DNA of 44,622 nucleotides from CAYIHX01 sp964363305. Its GTDB lineage: Bacteria; Bdellovibrionota; UBA1018. Both the position numbers and the translations under genes were made by a program. This document shows positions 16,039 to 24,246 of this stretch, in pieces (within the stretch, counting starts at the first letter, position 1; every line of letters begins with the position of its first letter). The stretch is taken from assembly GCA_964363305.1 (NCBI GenBank), contig CAYIHX010000034.1, positions 1 through 44,622 of the forward strand. Reading direction: 5' to 3'. A model generated the notes under the pieces. The model searched no databases and was not told the DNA's origin. It saw nothing but the letters and a program-made list of their open reading frames with translations.

Positions 16039-17132
16039 TGGCGCGCGCCGTGCTTCGCAATGGGCTCGGAGCTTTCTCCGACGGCGCGGTTCTGCTTCCG
16101 CTTCTGGCTCTTCTTTCTTCGTCGGCAGGAATGTCGGGAACCCTGCTTCTGGTTTCCGCGGGGTTGACCTATGTCGTCTCGGCGCTGGTTTTCCGAGTTC
16201 CGATGTCGGTTCAGCCGCTTAAGTCGATCGCGGTCGCGGCGGTGGTGTTGGGTGCCTCGGCCCTCGAGGTGCGTATGAGCGCCTTCCTTTTAGGGGCTGC
16301 ATGTCTCGTTCTTTGTTTTTTTGACGTAGAGCGCTTGGCTCGACGGGTGCCGATCGCAGTCGTGCATCAGCTGCAGGTGGGCCTCGGAGTGCTTCTCGTC
16401 ATGCAGGGCGCGTCCACGCATTGGAGCTGGGTCGGCGTCGCGGTCGCCGCTGTTATGATCTTGCGGCCTGAGGTGGCCGGAATTCCGATTCTGGGTTTAC
16501 TCGCTACGGCCGGGATCGTCTGGGGGGTGTCGCGAGGCCTGGACTCCCCAGGGGTTGCCCCCTCGGTGGTTTCGGTGGGCGCGGGACTGAGGCCTGAGAT
16601 GATCGCGGGCTTACTGCTGCCGCAATTGGTGTTGACCTGGGCCAATTCGGTGCTTGCGACTCGAATCGCCTGTGAAAAATATTTTGGCGCGCGGGCTTCT
16701 CGTGTCACGATTCGCCGACTTTTGAGCTCGATCGGAGTGGGGAATCTTCTGGTGGGCGTTTTGGGTGGGATGCCGTTCTGCCACGGAGCCGGGGGGCGCA
16801 CGGCCCATGTTCGAGGGGGGGCTACCCAGGCGGCGTCAACCGCCCTGATGGGGGCTTTTCTGCTGACCCTTGGGGCTGCGCAGTGGGCGAGCGGCTCCGA
16901 GGTGTTGCGGTATCCGGAACCCTTGATTTTTCCTCTTCTGGTTGCGACGGGGATTTTTCATATGCAGCTCGCGGAGCGGACGGCTCAAACGAATTTTGGG
17001 AGAATCAAACTCACCGCTGCGCTTTTACTTGCGCTCGTTTTTAGAAATCTCCTGTGGGTTCTCGCATTTGCTGTGTTGCTCGAGGTTGTTGAATTTGCGC
17101 TCGAGAAGCGGCATCCGAAGGGAGCGGTATGA
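16035..17132 (+). CDS. MOT1-like molybdate/sulfate transporter
   Basis: A 365-residue membrane protein with about 10-11 hydrophobic segments. Two diagnostic motifs are visible: FRVPMSVQPLKSIAVAA near residue 60 and GGMPFCHGAGGRTAHVRGGA near residue 255. These correspond to the conserved PMPVQPMKSI and MPvCHGAGG motifs of the MOT1 molybdate transporter family (related to SulP but without a STAS domain). It probably brings molybdate across the inner membrane for the Moco enzymes encoded around it. The ATG overlaps the stop of moaC-mog (ATGA), and its own stop overlaps moeA the same way. No ABC-type modABC genes are in the window, so this may be the local metal supply. Confidence 0.85.
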   Translation: MMARAVLRNGLGAFSDGAVLLPLLALLSSSAGMSGTLLLVSAGLTYVVSALVFRVPMSVQPLKSIAVAAVVLGASALEVRMSAFLLGAACLVLCFFDVERLARRVPIAVVHQLQVGLGVLLVMQGASTHWSWVGVAVAAVMILRPEVAGIPILGLLATAGIVWGVSRGLDSPGVAPSVVSVGAGLRPEMIAGLLLPQLVLTWANSVLATRIACEKYFGARASRVTIRRLLSSIGVGNLLVGVLGGMPFCHGAGGRTAHVRGGATQAASTALMGAFLLTLGAAQWASGSEVLRYPEPLIFPLLVATGIFHMQLAERTAQTNFGRIKLTAALLLALVFRNLLWVLAFAVLLEVVEFALEKRHPKGAV

Positions 17133-18400
17133 TCACTTTTTCTGAAGCTCAAGAAATCATCATTCGAACCGCCCAGGCGAATGTCAGGACGGACGAGTCG
17201 GTCTCGTTGAAACACGCATTGGGACGGATCGTAGCCGAAGAGCTGCGAAGCCGGGAAGAGGTTCCGTCGTTTGACAACTCTGCGATGGATGGTTTCGCCG
17301 TTGCGTCCGTGCAGACGACGAAGGCCTCGTTAACCACGGTTCTTCGTGTGCCGGTGGATGGACTGATCGTGGCCGGCGGTGCTCCGCAGAATTTCACGGC
17401 GGGCGGATCGATCGAGATCATGACTGGGGCTCCGATGCCTGGGCTGGGTCTGGATGCCGTCGTGCGGATCGAGGATGTCGAAGTGGAGCGGACGGACGAG
17501 GGCGTCGCCGTCGCGATTCGATTGAAAAAGCCGGTTCGAGAGGGCGAGAATGTCCGGCGGAGCGGTACGGATTTCGGGCGTGGCCAGAAAATCGTGGAGC
17601 CGGGAACGCGGATCGAGCCGGGACACATCATGGCTTTTGCGAGCCTCGGGATCGCTCAACTGAAGGTGCGCGCTCTTCCGCGTGTCGCCGTGCTCTCCAC
17701 CGGGAGCGAGCTGATGGAGCCGGACACCGCGCGGCTCTCACCCGGCATGATTCGAAATTCGACCGGGCCCTTTTTATCCTCGGCTTTGCGCCTTCTCGGG
17801 ATCGAGGCCCTTGATCTCGGGATTGTCCGCGATGATCCGGCCCTTTATCGCCGAAGGCTGGAGCAAGCGGCCGCAGAGGGGATCGATGTTGTTTTAAGCA
17901 CAGGCGCCGTTTCGATGGGGAAGCACGATTTCGTGTCGGAGGTGCTTGCCGAGTGGGGCGCGCGGACTTTGTTTCACAAGGTAGCCATTCGTCCGGGCAA
18001 GCCGATTTTGTTCGCCGAAGCGAAGGGCCGCCAAGGGCCCCTCGCGATTTTCGGTCTTCCCGGAAATCCCGTTTCGACGGCGGTGGGGATGCGGTTTTTG
18101 GTCGAGCCTTATCTTCGGGCGTTACAGGGGCTGGCTACAGAAATTCCGGTGACGGCTTCGCTGTTCGGTGCGAGCACGAAACCCAAGGCCTTCCGATGTT
18201 TCTACAAAGGGCGAAGCAGTCTTCGGGACGGCAGGCTTGGCGTCGAGGTGCTGAAGGGGCAGGCCTCTTATGTCGTGAGCGCGTTGCTTGATGCGAACTG
18301 CTGGGTGGTGCTGGCCGAGGGGTCGGAGTCTGTTTCAAGTGGGGAGGCGGTCGCTATTTTTCCGCTTCATCACGGTTTTGAGGGAGGGATGTTGCGATGA
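17129..18400 (+). CDS. moeA: Molybdopterin molybdenumtransferase MoeA
   Basis: A 423-residue MoeA, the usual length. Seen: the N-terminal SFDNSAMDGFAV motif, the barrel segment MTGAPMPGLGLDAVVRIED, the MPT-binding domain with STGSELMEP and TGAVSMGKHD, and FGLPGNPVS before the C-terminal beta-barrel domain. It inserts molybdate into adenylylated molybdopterin made by the MogA-type domain two genes upstream. It overlaps both neighbours by 4 nt (ATGA), the same coupling used through the rest of the Moco block. Confidence 0.94.
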   Translation: MITFSEAQEIIIRTAQANVRTDESVSLKHALGRIVAEELRSREEVPSFDNSAMDGFAVASVQTTKASLTTVLRVPVDGLIVAGGAPQNFTAGGSIEIMTGAPMPGLGLDAVVRIEDVEVERTDEGVAVAIRLKKPVREGENVRRSGTDFGRGQKIVEPGTRIEPGHIMAFASLGIAQLKVRALPRVAVLSTGSELMEPDTARLSPGMIRNSTGPFLSSALRLLGIEALDLGIVRDDPALYRRRLEQAAAEGIDVVLSTGAVSMGKHDFVSEVLAEWGARTLFHKVAIRPGKPILFAEAKGRQGPLAIFGLPGNPVSTAVGMRFLVEPYLRALQGLATEIPVTASLFGASTKPKAFRCFYKGRSSLRDGRLGVEVLKGQASYVVSALLDANCWVVLAEGSESVSSGEAVAIFPLHHGFEGGMLR

Positions 18401-18666
18401 TTGAAATTCAAGTCAGGCTCTTTGGCGCATTGAGAAAATACGAGGGGAGTCAGCCCTCCGTCCGGGTTGAAGCCCCCGCTGGCGTGACCGTCGCGGCCGT
18501 GAAGGAGCGATTGGCTTCACAGCTGAGAGCGGCCCATGCCCCTTTCAAAGATGAGCAGTTGATTCAAGATTCGGCCATCGCGAATGAGACGCAAGTGCTG
18601 CAATCGAGCACGGTCATCGAGCGATCCTGTACCCTGGCTATTCTGCCGCCGGTTTGTGGGGGATAG
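18397..18666 (+). CDS. moaD: Molybdopterin synthase sulfur carrier subunit MoaD
   Basis: An 89-residue ubiquitin-fold protein: IEIQVRLFGALRKYEG at the start and ILPPVCGG at the end. The terminal Gly-Gly is the site where MoeB adenylylates MoaD and sulfur is loaded as a thiocarboxylate; MoaE then uses it to form the dithiolene of molybdopterin. A Cys directly before Gly-Gly is worth noting but does not prevent function. It overlaps moeA by 4 nt and is followed 3 nt later by moaE, its partner. Confidence 0.92.
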   Translation: MIEIQVRLFGALRKYEGSQPSVRVEAPAGVTVAAVKERLASQLRAAHAPFKDEQLIQDSAIANETQVLQSSTVIERSCTLAILPPVCGG

Positions 18667-18669
18667 CCC

Positions 18670-19119
18670 ATGAGTGTTCAAGTGATGGCTCGAGTTTCGG
18701 ATTCTCAGATTCTTCCCCAGGTGGGTGTAGCCGCGTTACAGGGTGCCGGGCACGGCGCGCAAAACTTTTTTTTTGGCGCGGTTCGGCCTCAGAATGTCGG
18801 AAAAAAAGTAGTGGCCGTCAGCTATGACGCTTTTGTGCCGCTGGCTGAGCAGATTTTGAAGGAAATCGCGGACGAGGCCTGCAAGCAGTGGGGCGAGGAC
18901 CTTCGGATTTTTATTCAACATCGAACGGGCCGCCTAGAGCCCGGAGAGGTGAGCGTAGCGATCGGAGTGAGCTCGATGCATCGCAATGAGAGTTACTTGG
19001 CTTCTCGCTACATTATTGAGCAGATCAAGGTGCGAGCGCCGATCTGGAAAAAAGAACACTATGAAAATGGAGAAACAGAGTGGTTGAAGGGGCACGCCCT
19101 ATGCCAACACGCCCACTAA
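18670..19119 (+). CDS. moaE: Molybdopterin synthase catalytic subunit MoaE
   Basis: A 149-residue MoaE, the standard length. Motifs: FFGAVRPQNVGKKV near the start, the long SYDAFVPLAEQILKEI helix, RTGRLEPGEVSVAIGVSS, and the active-site region MHRNESYLASRYIIEQIK followed by APIWKKEHYENG with the catalytic lysines. It binds the tail of MoaD and converts cPMP to molybdopterin. It directly follows moaD and its last codons overlap the start of mobA. Confidence 0.93.
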   Translation: MSVQVMARVSDSQILPQVGVAALQGAGHGAQNFFFGAVRPQNVGKKVVAVSYDAFVPLAEQILKEIADEACKQWGEDLRIFIQHRTGRLEPGEVSVAIGVSSMHRNESYLASRYIIEQIKVRAPIWKKEHYENGETEWLKGHALCQHAH

Positions 19120-19724
19120 GTTTTTATGCGGTAGTTTTAGCGGGCGGGCGCTCGACTCGCATGCGGAGCGATAAGCGATTCCTCGTATTCGACGGAGAAA
19201 TGTTAGTGGACCGCGCGATGGCTTTGGCCACCCAGGCGCTGGGGTCCGATCCGGCTCGTGTGCTTCTTTGTGGGGAAGTGCCGGATCGCCCGGGGATTCC
19301 CGATGAGAGGGCGGGAATGGGACCTTTGGGGGGGGTGCATACTGCGCTCGCGAAACTTCAGGGTGGGGCGGAAACCGCAGATCAGTGGCTCGTCGTACTG
19401 CCGGTAGATATGCCTTTGCTGTCGGCGTCTCCTCTGATCGCTCTCATGGCCCGTGCTTCTGAATGCGCACGAAGGGGGATCCGGGCGGTGGGCTTCACGG
19501 AGTCCGAGTTTCCCTTCGCTTTCCTAGGCGGCCAGCGAACGCTGGCCATTTTAGAAGAAATTTTGAAGAAAGAGCCTTCGAGTGCCCGTTCAGTGCGAGC
19601 TTTTTGTGAAGGCTTAGAAGTGGTTCGTTATCCAGCTGATCCGGAGGGGCGGCGGGTGGAGGAATTTTTGAACGCAAATACGCCGGAAGAATGGAGTCGA
19701 GCGACGGAGAGAGGGACAAGATGA
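19101..19724 (+). CDS. mobA: Molybdenum cofactor guanylyltransferase MobA
   Basis: A 207-residue nucleotidyltransferase. The nucleotide-binding loop VVLAGGRSTRMRSDKRF is at the N-terminus, followed by GMGPLGGVHTAL and the metal-binding PVDMPLL. It attaches GMP to Moco to make the bis-MGD form that the alpha subunit at 7710-11192 needs, which ties this pathway to the enzyme upstream. The ATG at 19101 follows GAAGGGG by 8 nt and overlaps moaE by 19 nt. A GTG at 19080 is in frame but lacks a ribosome site. Confidence 0.92.
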   Translation: MPTRPLSFYAVVLAGGRSTRMRSDKRFLVFDGEMLVDRAMALATQALGSDPARVLLCGEVPDRPGIPDERAGMGPLGGVHTALAKLQGGAETADQWLVVLPVDMPLLSASPLIALMARASECARRGIRAVGFTESEFPFAFLGGQRTLAILEEILKKEPSSARSVRAFCEGLEVVRYPADPEGRRVEEFLNANTPEEWSRATERGTR

Positions 19725-20101
19725 ATATTCGTTTGAGCGAGGATTCCATTCGGTTTCGCCTCAGTCTGCCGGCTGCGCTTGATCTGGAGAAATCAGGGAC
19801 CCACGAGGTATCGATGCTGACCCCTGGAGGTCGAGTCAGGCTCGTCGTCCGTTGCGTGGAGGGTGACGAGGCTCGACTATCGCAAGACGAGGAACCCTCG
19901 TGGATTTTGCAGCTCCCACGGAGTCGGCTTTTGGTTCTCCTTGCTGCGGCTCGAGAAAGCTCGAGCCCTCGGCGAAGCCTTGAGTGGTCATTCGACTGGG
20001 GCGTGCAGGGGCAGATCGCGCAGGTACGTGTCGAAATTGATCAGTTCAGCGTGAAGTTATCTCGAGAGGGGTCCGGTCCAGGCCAGAATTCCGCCCGCTA
20101 G
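19721..20101 (+). CDS. Small protein of unknown function (DUF7009-like), end of the Moco operon
   Basis: A 126-residue acidic protein starting MNIRLSEDSIRFRLS, overlapping the mobA stop by 4 nt (ATGA). The N-terminal pattern (MxIR..ENSIRxRLS) recalls the DUF7009 family, a guess from memory of the motif. It shows alternating beta strands (VRLVVRCVEG, WSFDWG, VRVEIDQFSV), no cysteines of note beyond one, and no signal peptide. Its place at the tail of the Moco operon suggests a role linked to cofactor or nitrate metabolism, but nothing in the sequence proves it. Its last 45 nt overlap the convergent moeB-like gene. Confidence 0.7.
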   Translation: MNIRLSEDSIRFRLSLPAALDLEKSGTHEVSMLTPGGRVRLVVRCVEGDEARLSQDEEPSWILQLPRSRLLVLLAAARESSSPRRSLEWSFDWGVQGQIAQVRVEIDQFSVKLSREGSGPGQNSAR

Positions 20102-21166
20102 ACTCATCGACGATCGGATTCCCGCCTCGAGCAAGATGCGCGCGCCCTGGGCCGATCTCACACCCGAGCGGCAGTAGATCACGACTTCCTGAGCTTCCGG
20201 CGGAATCGGCGGCAGTTCGCCGTTTTCCAGGCGGCTCAGGGGCCACAAGAGCGCGTTTTCTAGATGGCCCTCTTCGGCCCATTCGTCGGGATTTCGCACG
20301 TCCAAGAGCAGCACCGAGCTCGGCAGGGTTGCCAGCAGTTGGGCCAGACGGTCGGGCTGAATAACCGGGCTGATCGCGCATGCAGGATCTTCATAATTCA
20401 GGACGATCTCCTTCTTCGGGCGGCTGCAGGTCGGGCAATCCTCGCGTTGGGGAACTTTAAATCGATCGAATCGCCACGCGCCTGCAAAATCAAGCAAGGT
20501 GAGGAGCGCATGCTCGGGGTACAGCGGATGATCCGGTTGCCCACCGGAGATCAGGAGCTGAAGAGCGAGCGTGGCTTGCAGGGTGCCCAAGGTTCCGACC
20601 ACCGAACCCAGAACACCGGCTTCCGCGCAGTTTTGAATTCGAGTCACCGGTCGGTGCGGGTGCAGGCACCGATAGCAAGCCCCTCGACCTGAGGCGAACA
20701 AAGCGACCTGGCCCTCAAAGCCGTTGACCGCACCGTAGACGAGGGGCTTTCCCGCCTTAAACGCGGCATCGTTGACCAGAAACTTCGTTTCGAAGTTGTC
20801 GCTTCCATCCAGGATAACGTCGTATTCTCCTACGAGCGAAAGCGCGTTTCGATCGGTGAAACGTTCTTGCATCGCATCAATTTGAAGGGTGGGGTTCAGT
20901 GCTCGAAGGGTCTGGGCCGCCGCAGAAACTTTGGAGGCCCCCGCATCGGTCTCGCGGTAAAGGATTTGCCGCTGAAGATTGGAGAGCGCAACCGAGTCCG
21001 CGTCGATCAGCCCCAGGCGTCCTACCCCTGCCGCGGCCAAATACAGGCTAGCGGGTGAGCCCAGTCCCCCGACGCCAATACACAGCACGCTGCTACGTGA
21101 AAGGCGTTCCTGCCCCTCTTTTCCCAACTGGGGCAGAGCGATCTGTCTCGAATAGCGATTCATCAT
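20057..21166 (-). CDS. moeB: MoeB/ThiF-type adenylyltransferase with C-terminal rhodanese domain
   Basis: A 369-residue protein. Residues 1-240 are the E1-like adenylation domain: GVGGLGSPASLYLAAAGVG, LSNLQRQILY, DGSDNFETKFLVND, and zinc cysteines in CYRCL and CPTCS. Residues about 265-369 form a rhodanese domain with active-site loop CRSGVRS (Cys present) and LLLDVRNPDEW. It would adenylylate the Gly-Gly end of MoaD and may also carry or transfer the sulfur, like MOCS3/Uba4 proteins. It is transcribed towards the Moco operon, overlapping the last gene there by 45 nt, so it is expressed from its own promoter near 21170-21200. ThiF or another sulfur-carrier role is the alternative. Confidence 0.9.
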   Translation of the reverse strand: MMNRYSRQIALPQLGKEGQERLSRSSVLCIGVGGLGSPASLYLAAAGVGRLGLIDADSVALSNLQRQILYRETDAGASKVSAAAQTLRALNPTLQIDAMQERFTDRNALSLVGEYDVILDGSDNFETKFLVNDAAFKAGKPLVYGAVNGFEGQVALFASGRGACYRCLHPHRPVTRIQNCAEAGVLGSVVGTLGTLQATLALQLLISGGQPDHPLYPEHALLTLLDFAGAWRFDRFKVPQREDCPTCSRPKKEIVLNYEDPACAISPVIQPDRLAQLLATLPSSVLLLDVRNPDEWAEEGHLENALLWPLSRLENGELPPIPPEAQEVVIYCRSGVRSAQGARILLEAGIRSSMSLAGGILAWTGPLSR

Positions 21167-21205
21167 CCGGGATCGTCCTTAACCCAAACGATTTACGGGA
21201 TCAAA

Positions 21206-21234
21206 TTGACTCATGACCATCAGACCTTTAGGCT
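21206..21234 (+). promoter_or_regulatory. Sigma-70-like promoter for the chemoreceptor gene
   Basis: TTGACT (21206-21211), a 17-bp spacer, then TAGGCT (21229-21234). It lies 24 nt before the ATG of the chemoreceptor, which has AGGAG at 21245-21249. The -35 box and the spacing are good; the -10 box is weaker. Confidence 0.55.
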
Positions 21235-21258
21235 CAAAGTGAACAGGAGTTCATCAAC

Positions 21259-22467
21259 ATGTCGGATCTCATACGGTGGGAACTTATTCAGCACGCGGGT
21301 GTCGAACTGGGACACACGATCAAAGGGGTTAAAAAGAGCCTTGAATTCCAGATCGGGGGCGTGAAGAAGGTATCTGGGGCTTTTGAAACGCTGGCGGGCG
21401 TTTTAGAGATCATCGAGGGAAAAATTCGGCAGATTCATTCTGTGACCCGTGAAAACCTTTCGAAGAGCAAAAAATCCGCGGGCGAAGTTCTCGACGCGAC
21501 GGCCGCCATGCGACATCTAGAGATGAATTTCACGACTGTGCAAGAGCATCTTCGAACGATTGACGCGATTGCCCGGCAAACGAATCTCCTTGCGTTGAAC
21601 GCCACGATCGAAGCGGCTCGTGCTGGAGATGCGGGGAAGGGCTTCGCGGTCGTTGCATCGGAAGTAAAAGAACTCTCACGAAGCACGAGCAAAGTGAACG
21701 GCGCGATTCAAGAAACGATTTCGCAGGTGTCGCAGTCGGTGTCAGCTCTTTCGGTACGGCTTTCCAGCGTTCACGACCTGATGAGTGAGTCGGAGAAGGC
21801 CTCGGAACAGGCCGGGGTGAGTGTTGAGTCGATCGTCGTGTCTTCAGCGGAGATGCAGACTAGCTTCCGAGCGACGAAAGAGGAGCTTCGGGACATCGAT
21901 CATTCCATGGTCGATACAGGGGTACAGGTCAATGAGATCTCCGTCATCGGGACGACGTTTGAGAATCTCATGAACCTTCTGCGGTTCCAGGGGATTTTTG
22001 AAAAGTTAAACGATCCGCTGGATCGCATTGCCCCATTGGCTAAAGCCAGCAAGTTTGCCGATAACCAGCGTTTTTCGCAGTTGCAGGGCGAAGTATTGCT
22101 TGAGGAAGGAGATGTGCTGATCTCCATCACCGACCCCCTTGGGATCATCCAGTTCGCGAATGAAACCTTTTGCAGGATTGCGGGCTTTTTGCCTGAGGAG
22201 TTGATGGGAAAGCCCCATAATCTCGTGCGACATCCGGATATGCCTAAAACCGCGTTTCAGGACCTTTGGGACGAGCTCCGTGCCAAGAAGGTGTGGCAGG
22301 GGTTTGTGAAAAACAGAACGAAAACTAACGGATTTTACTGGGTGAAGGCTACGGCGTTCCCTTGTCTAGGGGCCACCGGTGAAATCACGGGGTACATCTC
22401 TGTTCGGTTTCGACCGGCCCGAGAGGATATTCAACGAGCGACCGAGATTTACAGACGATTGCCCTGA
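21259..22467 (+). CDS. Soluble methyl-accepting chemotaxis protein with C-terminal PAS domain
   Basis: A 402-residue protein without membrane segments. Residues 1-250 are coiled-coil MCP signalling domain, with the conserved CheA/CheW-binding tip LLALNATIEAARAGDAGKGF...VVASEVKELSRST. Residues about 270-400 are a PAS domain of the Aer type (DVLISITDPLGIIQFANETF, NLVRHPDMPKTAFQDLWDEL, then FYWVKATAFP), which in Aer binds FAD or in BdlA haem. The order MCP-then-PAS is the reverse of Aer and BdlA. It could sense cytoplasmic redox state or respiratory electron flow and steer the cell, fitting its place beside a respiratory operon. Its stop overlaps the convergent radical SAM gene by 19 nt. Confidence 0.87.
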   Translation: MSDLIRWELIQHAGVELGHTIKGVKKSLEFQIGGVKKVSGAFETLAGVLEIIEGKIRQIHSVTRENLSKSKKSAGEVLDATAAMRHLEMNFTTVQEHLRTIDAIARQTNLLALNATIEAARAGDAGKGFAVVASEVKELSRSTSKVNGAIQETISQVSQSVSALSVRLSSVHDLMSESEKASEQAGVSVESIVVSSAEMQTSFRATKEELRDIDHSMVDTGVQVNEISVIGTTFENLMNLLRFQGIFEKLNDPLDRIAPLAKASKFADNQRFSQLQGEVLLEEGDVLISITDPLGIIQFANETFCRIAGFLPEELMGKPHNLVRHPDMPKTAFQDLWDELRAKKVWQGFVKNRTKTNGFYWVKATAFPCLGATGEITGYISVRFRPAREDIQRATEIYRRLP

Positions 22468-24125
22468 GTCGGATTTTCTTGAAAGAGTCTGGGGTGGCGA
22501 TTCACGCGGTCGACGAAATCGCTGGTGGATCTTGAACCGCACTGAACGAGTGTGCCAGTGATCTCTCTCAGATAGGTCGGGCCGTCCATCCCGCCCATGA
22601 GTGCGACCAGGTAGGCCGCATCGTTTAAATTTGTCGGAAGATGGGCATCGTGCAGCCTTTGGATAAACGCGCCCGATTCCTCAAAGAGCTGCGCGCATGA
22701 TTTTCCATTCAGGGTAAAGCCGAGATCCTTCAGATTCGTGCGCGGCATGAGCAGGCTTGAGTCCCAATCGAGAAGGTCGCTGAAATAGGTTTCTTTGCAG
22801 GTATCTTCACGGAGTTTAAAGCCATAATGGTCCATGCGATTCCACCAGTCGGTCCCGGGGCCGAGGCAGGCGGGGAGTATCAACGCGGAACCCAGCTGAT
22901 CCTGCTCGAATGACCGTTGAATCAGCTCAAAGGACGCGTTTCGGGTTGCATCCGTTTCGAAGGGAGAGGGAATAATGAAAGACAAGCAGGCGAAGATGTT
23001 TGCCTTCATCGCGGCTTGAATCACCTCGACGATGTGAGTGGGACTGATATTGTTCTTGTTGTGGATTCTTTTGAGGAAGATGGGGTCGCCGCTTTCGATG
23101 CCGAAAAAAAGCGCGCGCAGACCGGATGCGGATAGGAGCGGCAGCTCGGCCGTGGTGATGTTGTTCATCGATGCGAACGCTGAGTACGATATCTGGAGCC
23201 TGCGCTTCGTGATTTCCTTGGCCAGCGAAATCAAAAATTTCCACGGAGGGTTCGACCCCGCGAGCCTGAAATAGCTGACCCCTTCTTCTCTCTGAAATCT
23301 TTCCATCGCTTCCGCGATGCACGCGGGGCTTCTTTTACGGGTGACGCCATTGAAATAGGTATGCGAGCAGAACGAGCATTTGTTGAAACATCCACGAGAG
23401 TCATCGATGACTCGGACCTTAAAAAACGTGGAGGCCCCGGGGTAGGTTTGTTCGTCAAAGGTTCCGATCGGGAGCGAGTCCAGGCTGTACTCTCCGGTGC
23501 CCGGAGTTTTGATGATCTGCTGGCCTTTCAGGTAGATCACACCGGGGGCGGTCTCACCGCGGCCCTCGAGGATATCGACAAGCGCTCGCTCGCCTTCGCC
23601 ATAGACCAGGTAATCGAAGGCCCGGGATCGGCGGAAAAAGGATTCCTCAGCGTAGCGAATGGCCGGGCCTCCTGCCAAAAGGAGGAGGTTGGGAAAGCGG
23701 TGGCGTAGGGCCTCCGCGACCCGAAGGCATTCCGCCAAGCCATTTCCGATCCAAAGTTTGAAGCCGATGGCGGAAATCTCTTCGCGGAGGCAGTGATCGG
23801 ATAAACGACTCAGGATTTTATCACCGAGTCGTCGAAGGCCGCGGTGTTGCGCCTGGGAATACTGGGAATAGAGCGGCGGGGAGACTGCTTCACCCGTTGC
23901 CCAGTTTTTCCACACGGCGTTCGCCACCTCGCTTTCCCCATCGAGCAGGGATCCGATGTCCGCTGGGCTTTGGAAGTCGAGTACTTCAACGGGGGTGCCT
24001 TTGCGTTTTAGAACCGCCGCAAGCCCCGCTAAAGAGCTGTCGGGGATGAAGGTGTCCCCGGTGATGATGTGGCCCGCAAAATTGACGAGGAGTACTTTTC
24101 CGTCGATAGGCGATGAGAATTGCAT
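22449..24125 (-). CDS. Radical SAM protein with N-terminal B12-binding-like domain
   Basis: A 558-residue protein. The N-terminal half (KVLLVNFAGHIITGD, SSLAGLAAVLKRKG, LLAGGPAIRY, YLVYGEGERALVDIL) has the layout of the cobalamin-binding domain seen in B12-dependent radical SAM enzymes, though the usual DxHxxG is not seen. A radical SAM core follows with CFNKCSFC (CxxxCxxC) in DDSRGCFNKCSFCSHTYF, then ALFFGIESGD. The C-terminal extension of about 150 residues is unassigned. The substrate is unknown; families of this shape methylate or rearrange lipids, cofactors or peptides. The ATG at 24125 is the first Met before the domain but lacks a Shine-Dalgarno; upstream frame is open to beyond 24246 without clear coding character. 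Confidence 0.75.
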   Translation of the reverse strand: MQFSSPIDGKVLLVNFAGHIITGDTFIPDSSLAGLAAVLKRKGTPVEVLDFQSPADIGSLLDGESEVANAVWKNWATGEAVSPPLYSQYSQAQHRGLRRLGDKILSRLSDHCLREEISAIGFKLWIGNGLAECLRVAEALRHRFPNLLLLAGGPAIRYAEESFFRRSRAFDYLVYGEGERALVDILEGRGETAPGVIYLKGQQIIKTPGTGEYSLDSLPIGTFDEQTYPGASTFFKVRVIDDSRGCFNKCSFCSHTYFNGVTRKRSPACIAEAMERFQREEGVSYFRLAGSNPPWKFLISLAKEITKRRLQISYSAFASMNNITTAELPLLSASGLRALFFGIESGDPIFLKRIHNKNNISPTHIVEVIQAAMKANIFACLSFIIPSPFETDATRNASFELIQRSFEQDQLGSALILPACLGPGTDWWNRMDHYGFKLREDTCKETYFSDLLDWDSSLLMPRTNLKDLGFTLNGKSCAQLFEESGAFIQRLHDAHLPTNLNDAAYLVALMGGMDGPTYLREITGTLVQCGSRSTSDFVDRVNRHPRLFQENPTQGNRL

Positions 24126-24246
24126 AGGAGGGGCAGTGTCTTGATCTGGCTGCAAACTAGCAAAGAAAAGATTTCTTTCTTGGCGTCGAGGCTTTGATGT
24201 CGCCGAAAATACGGGAGATATTGTCTCGTCGGTGTGTATATTTTTC

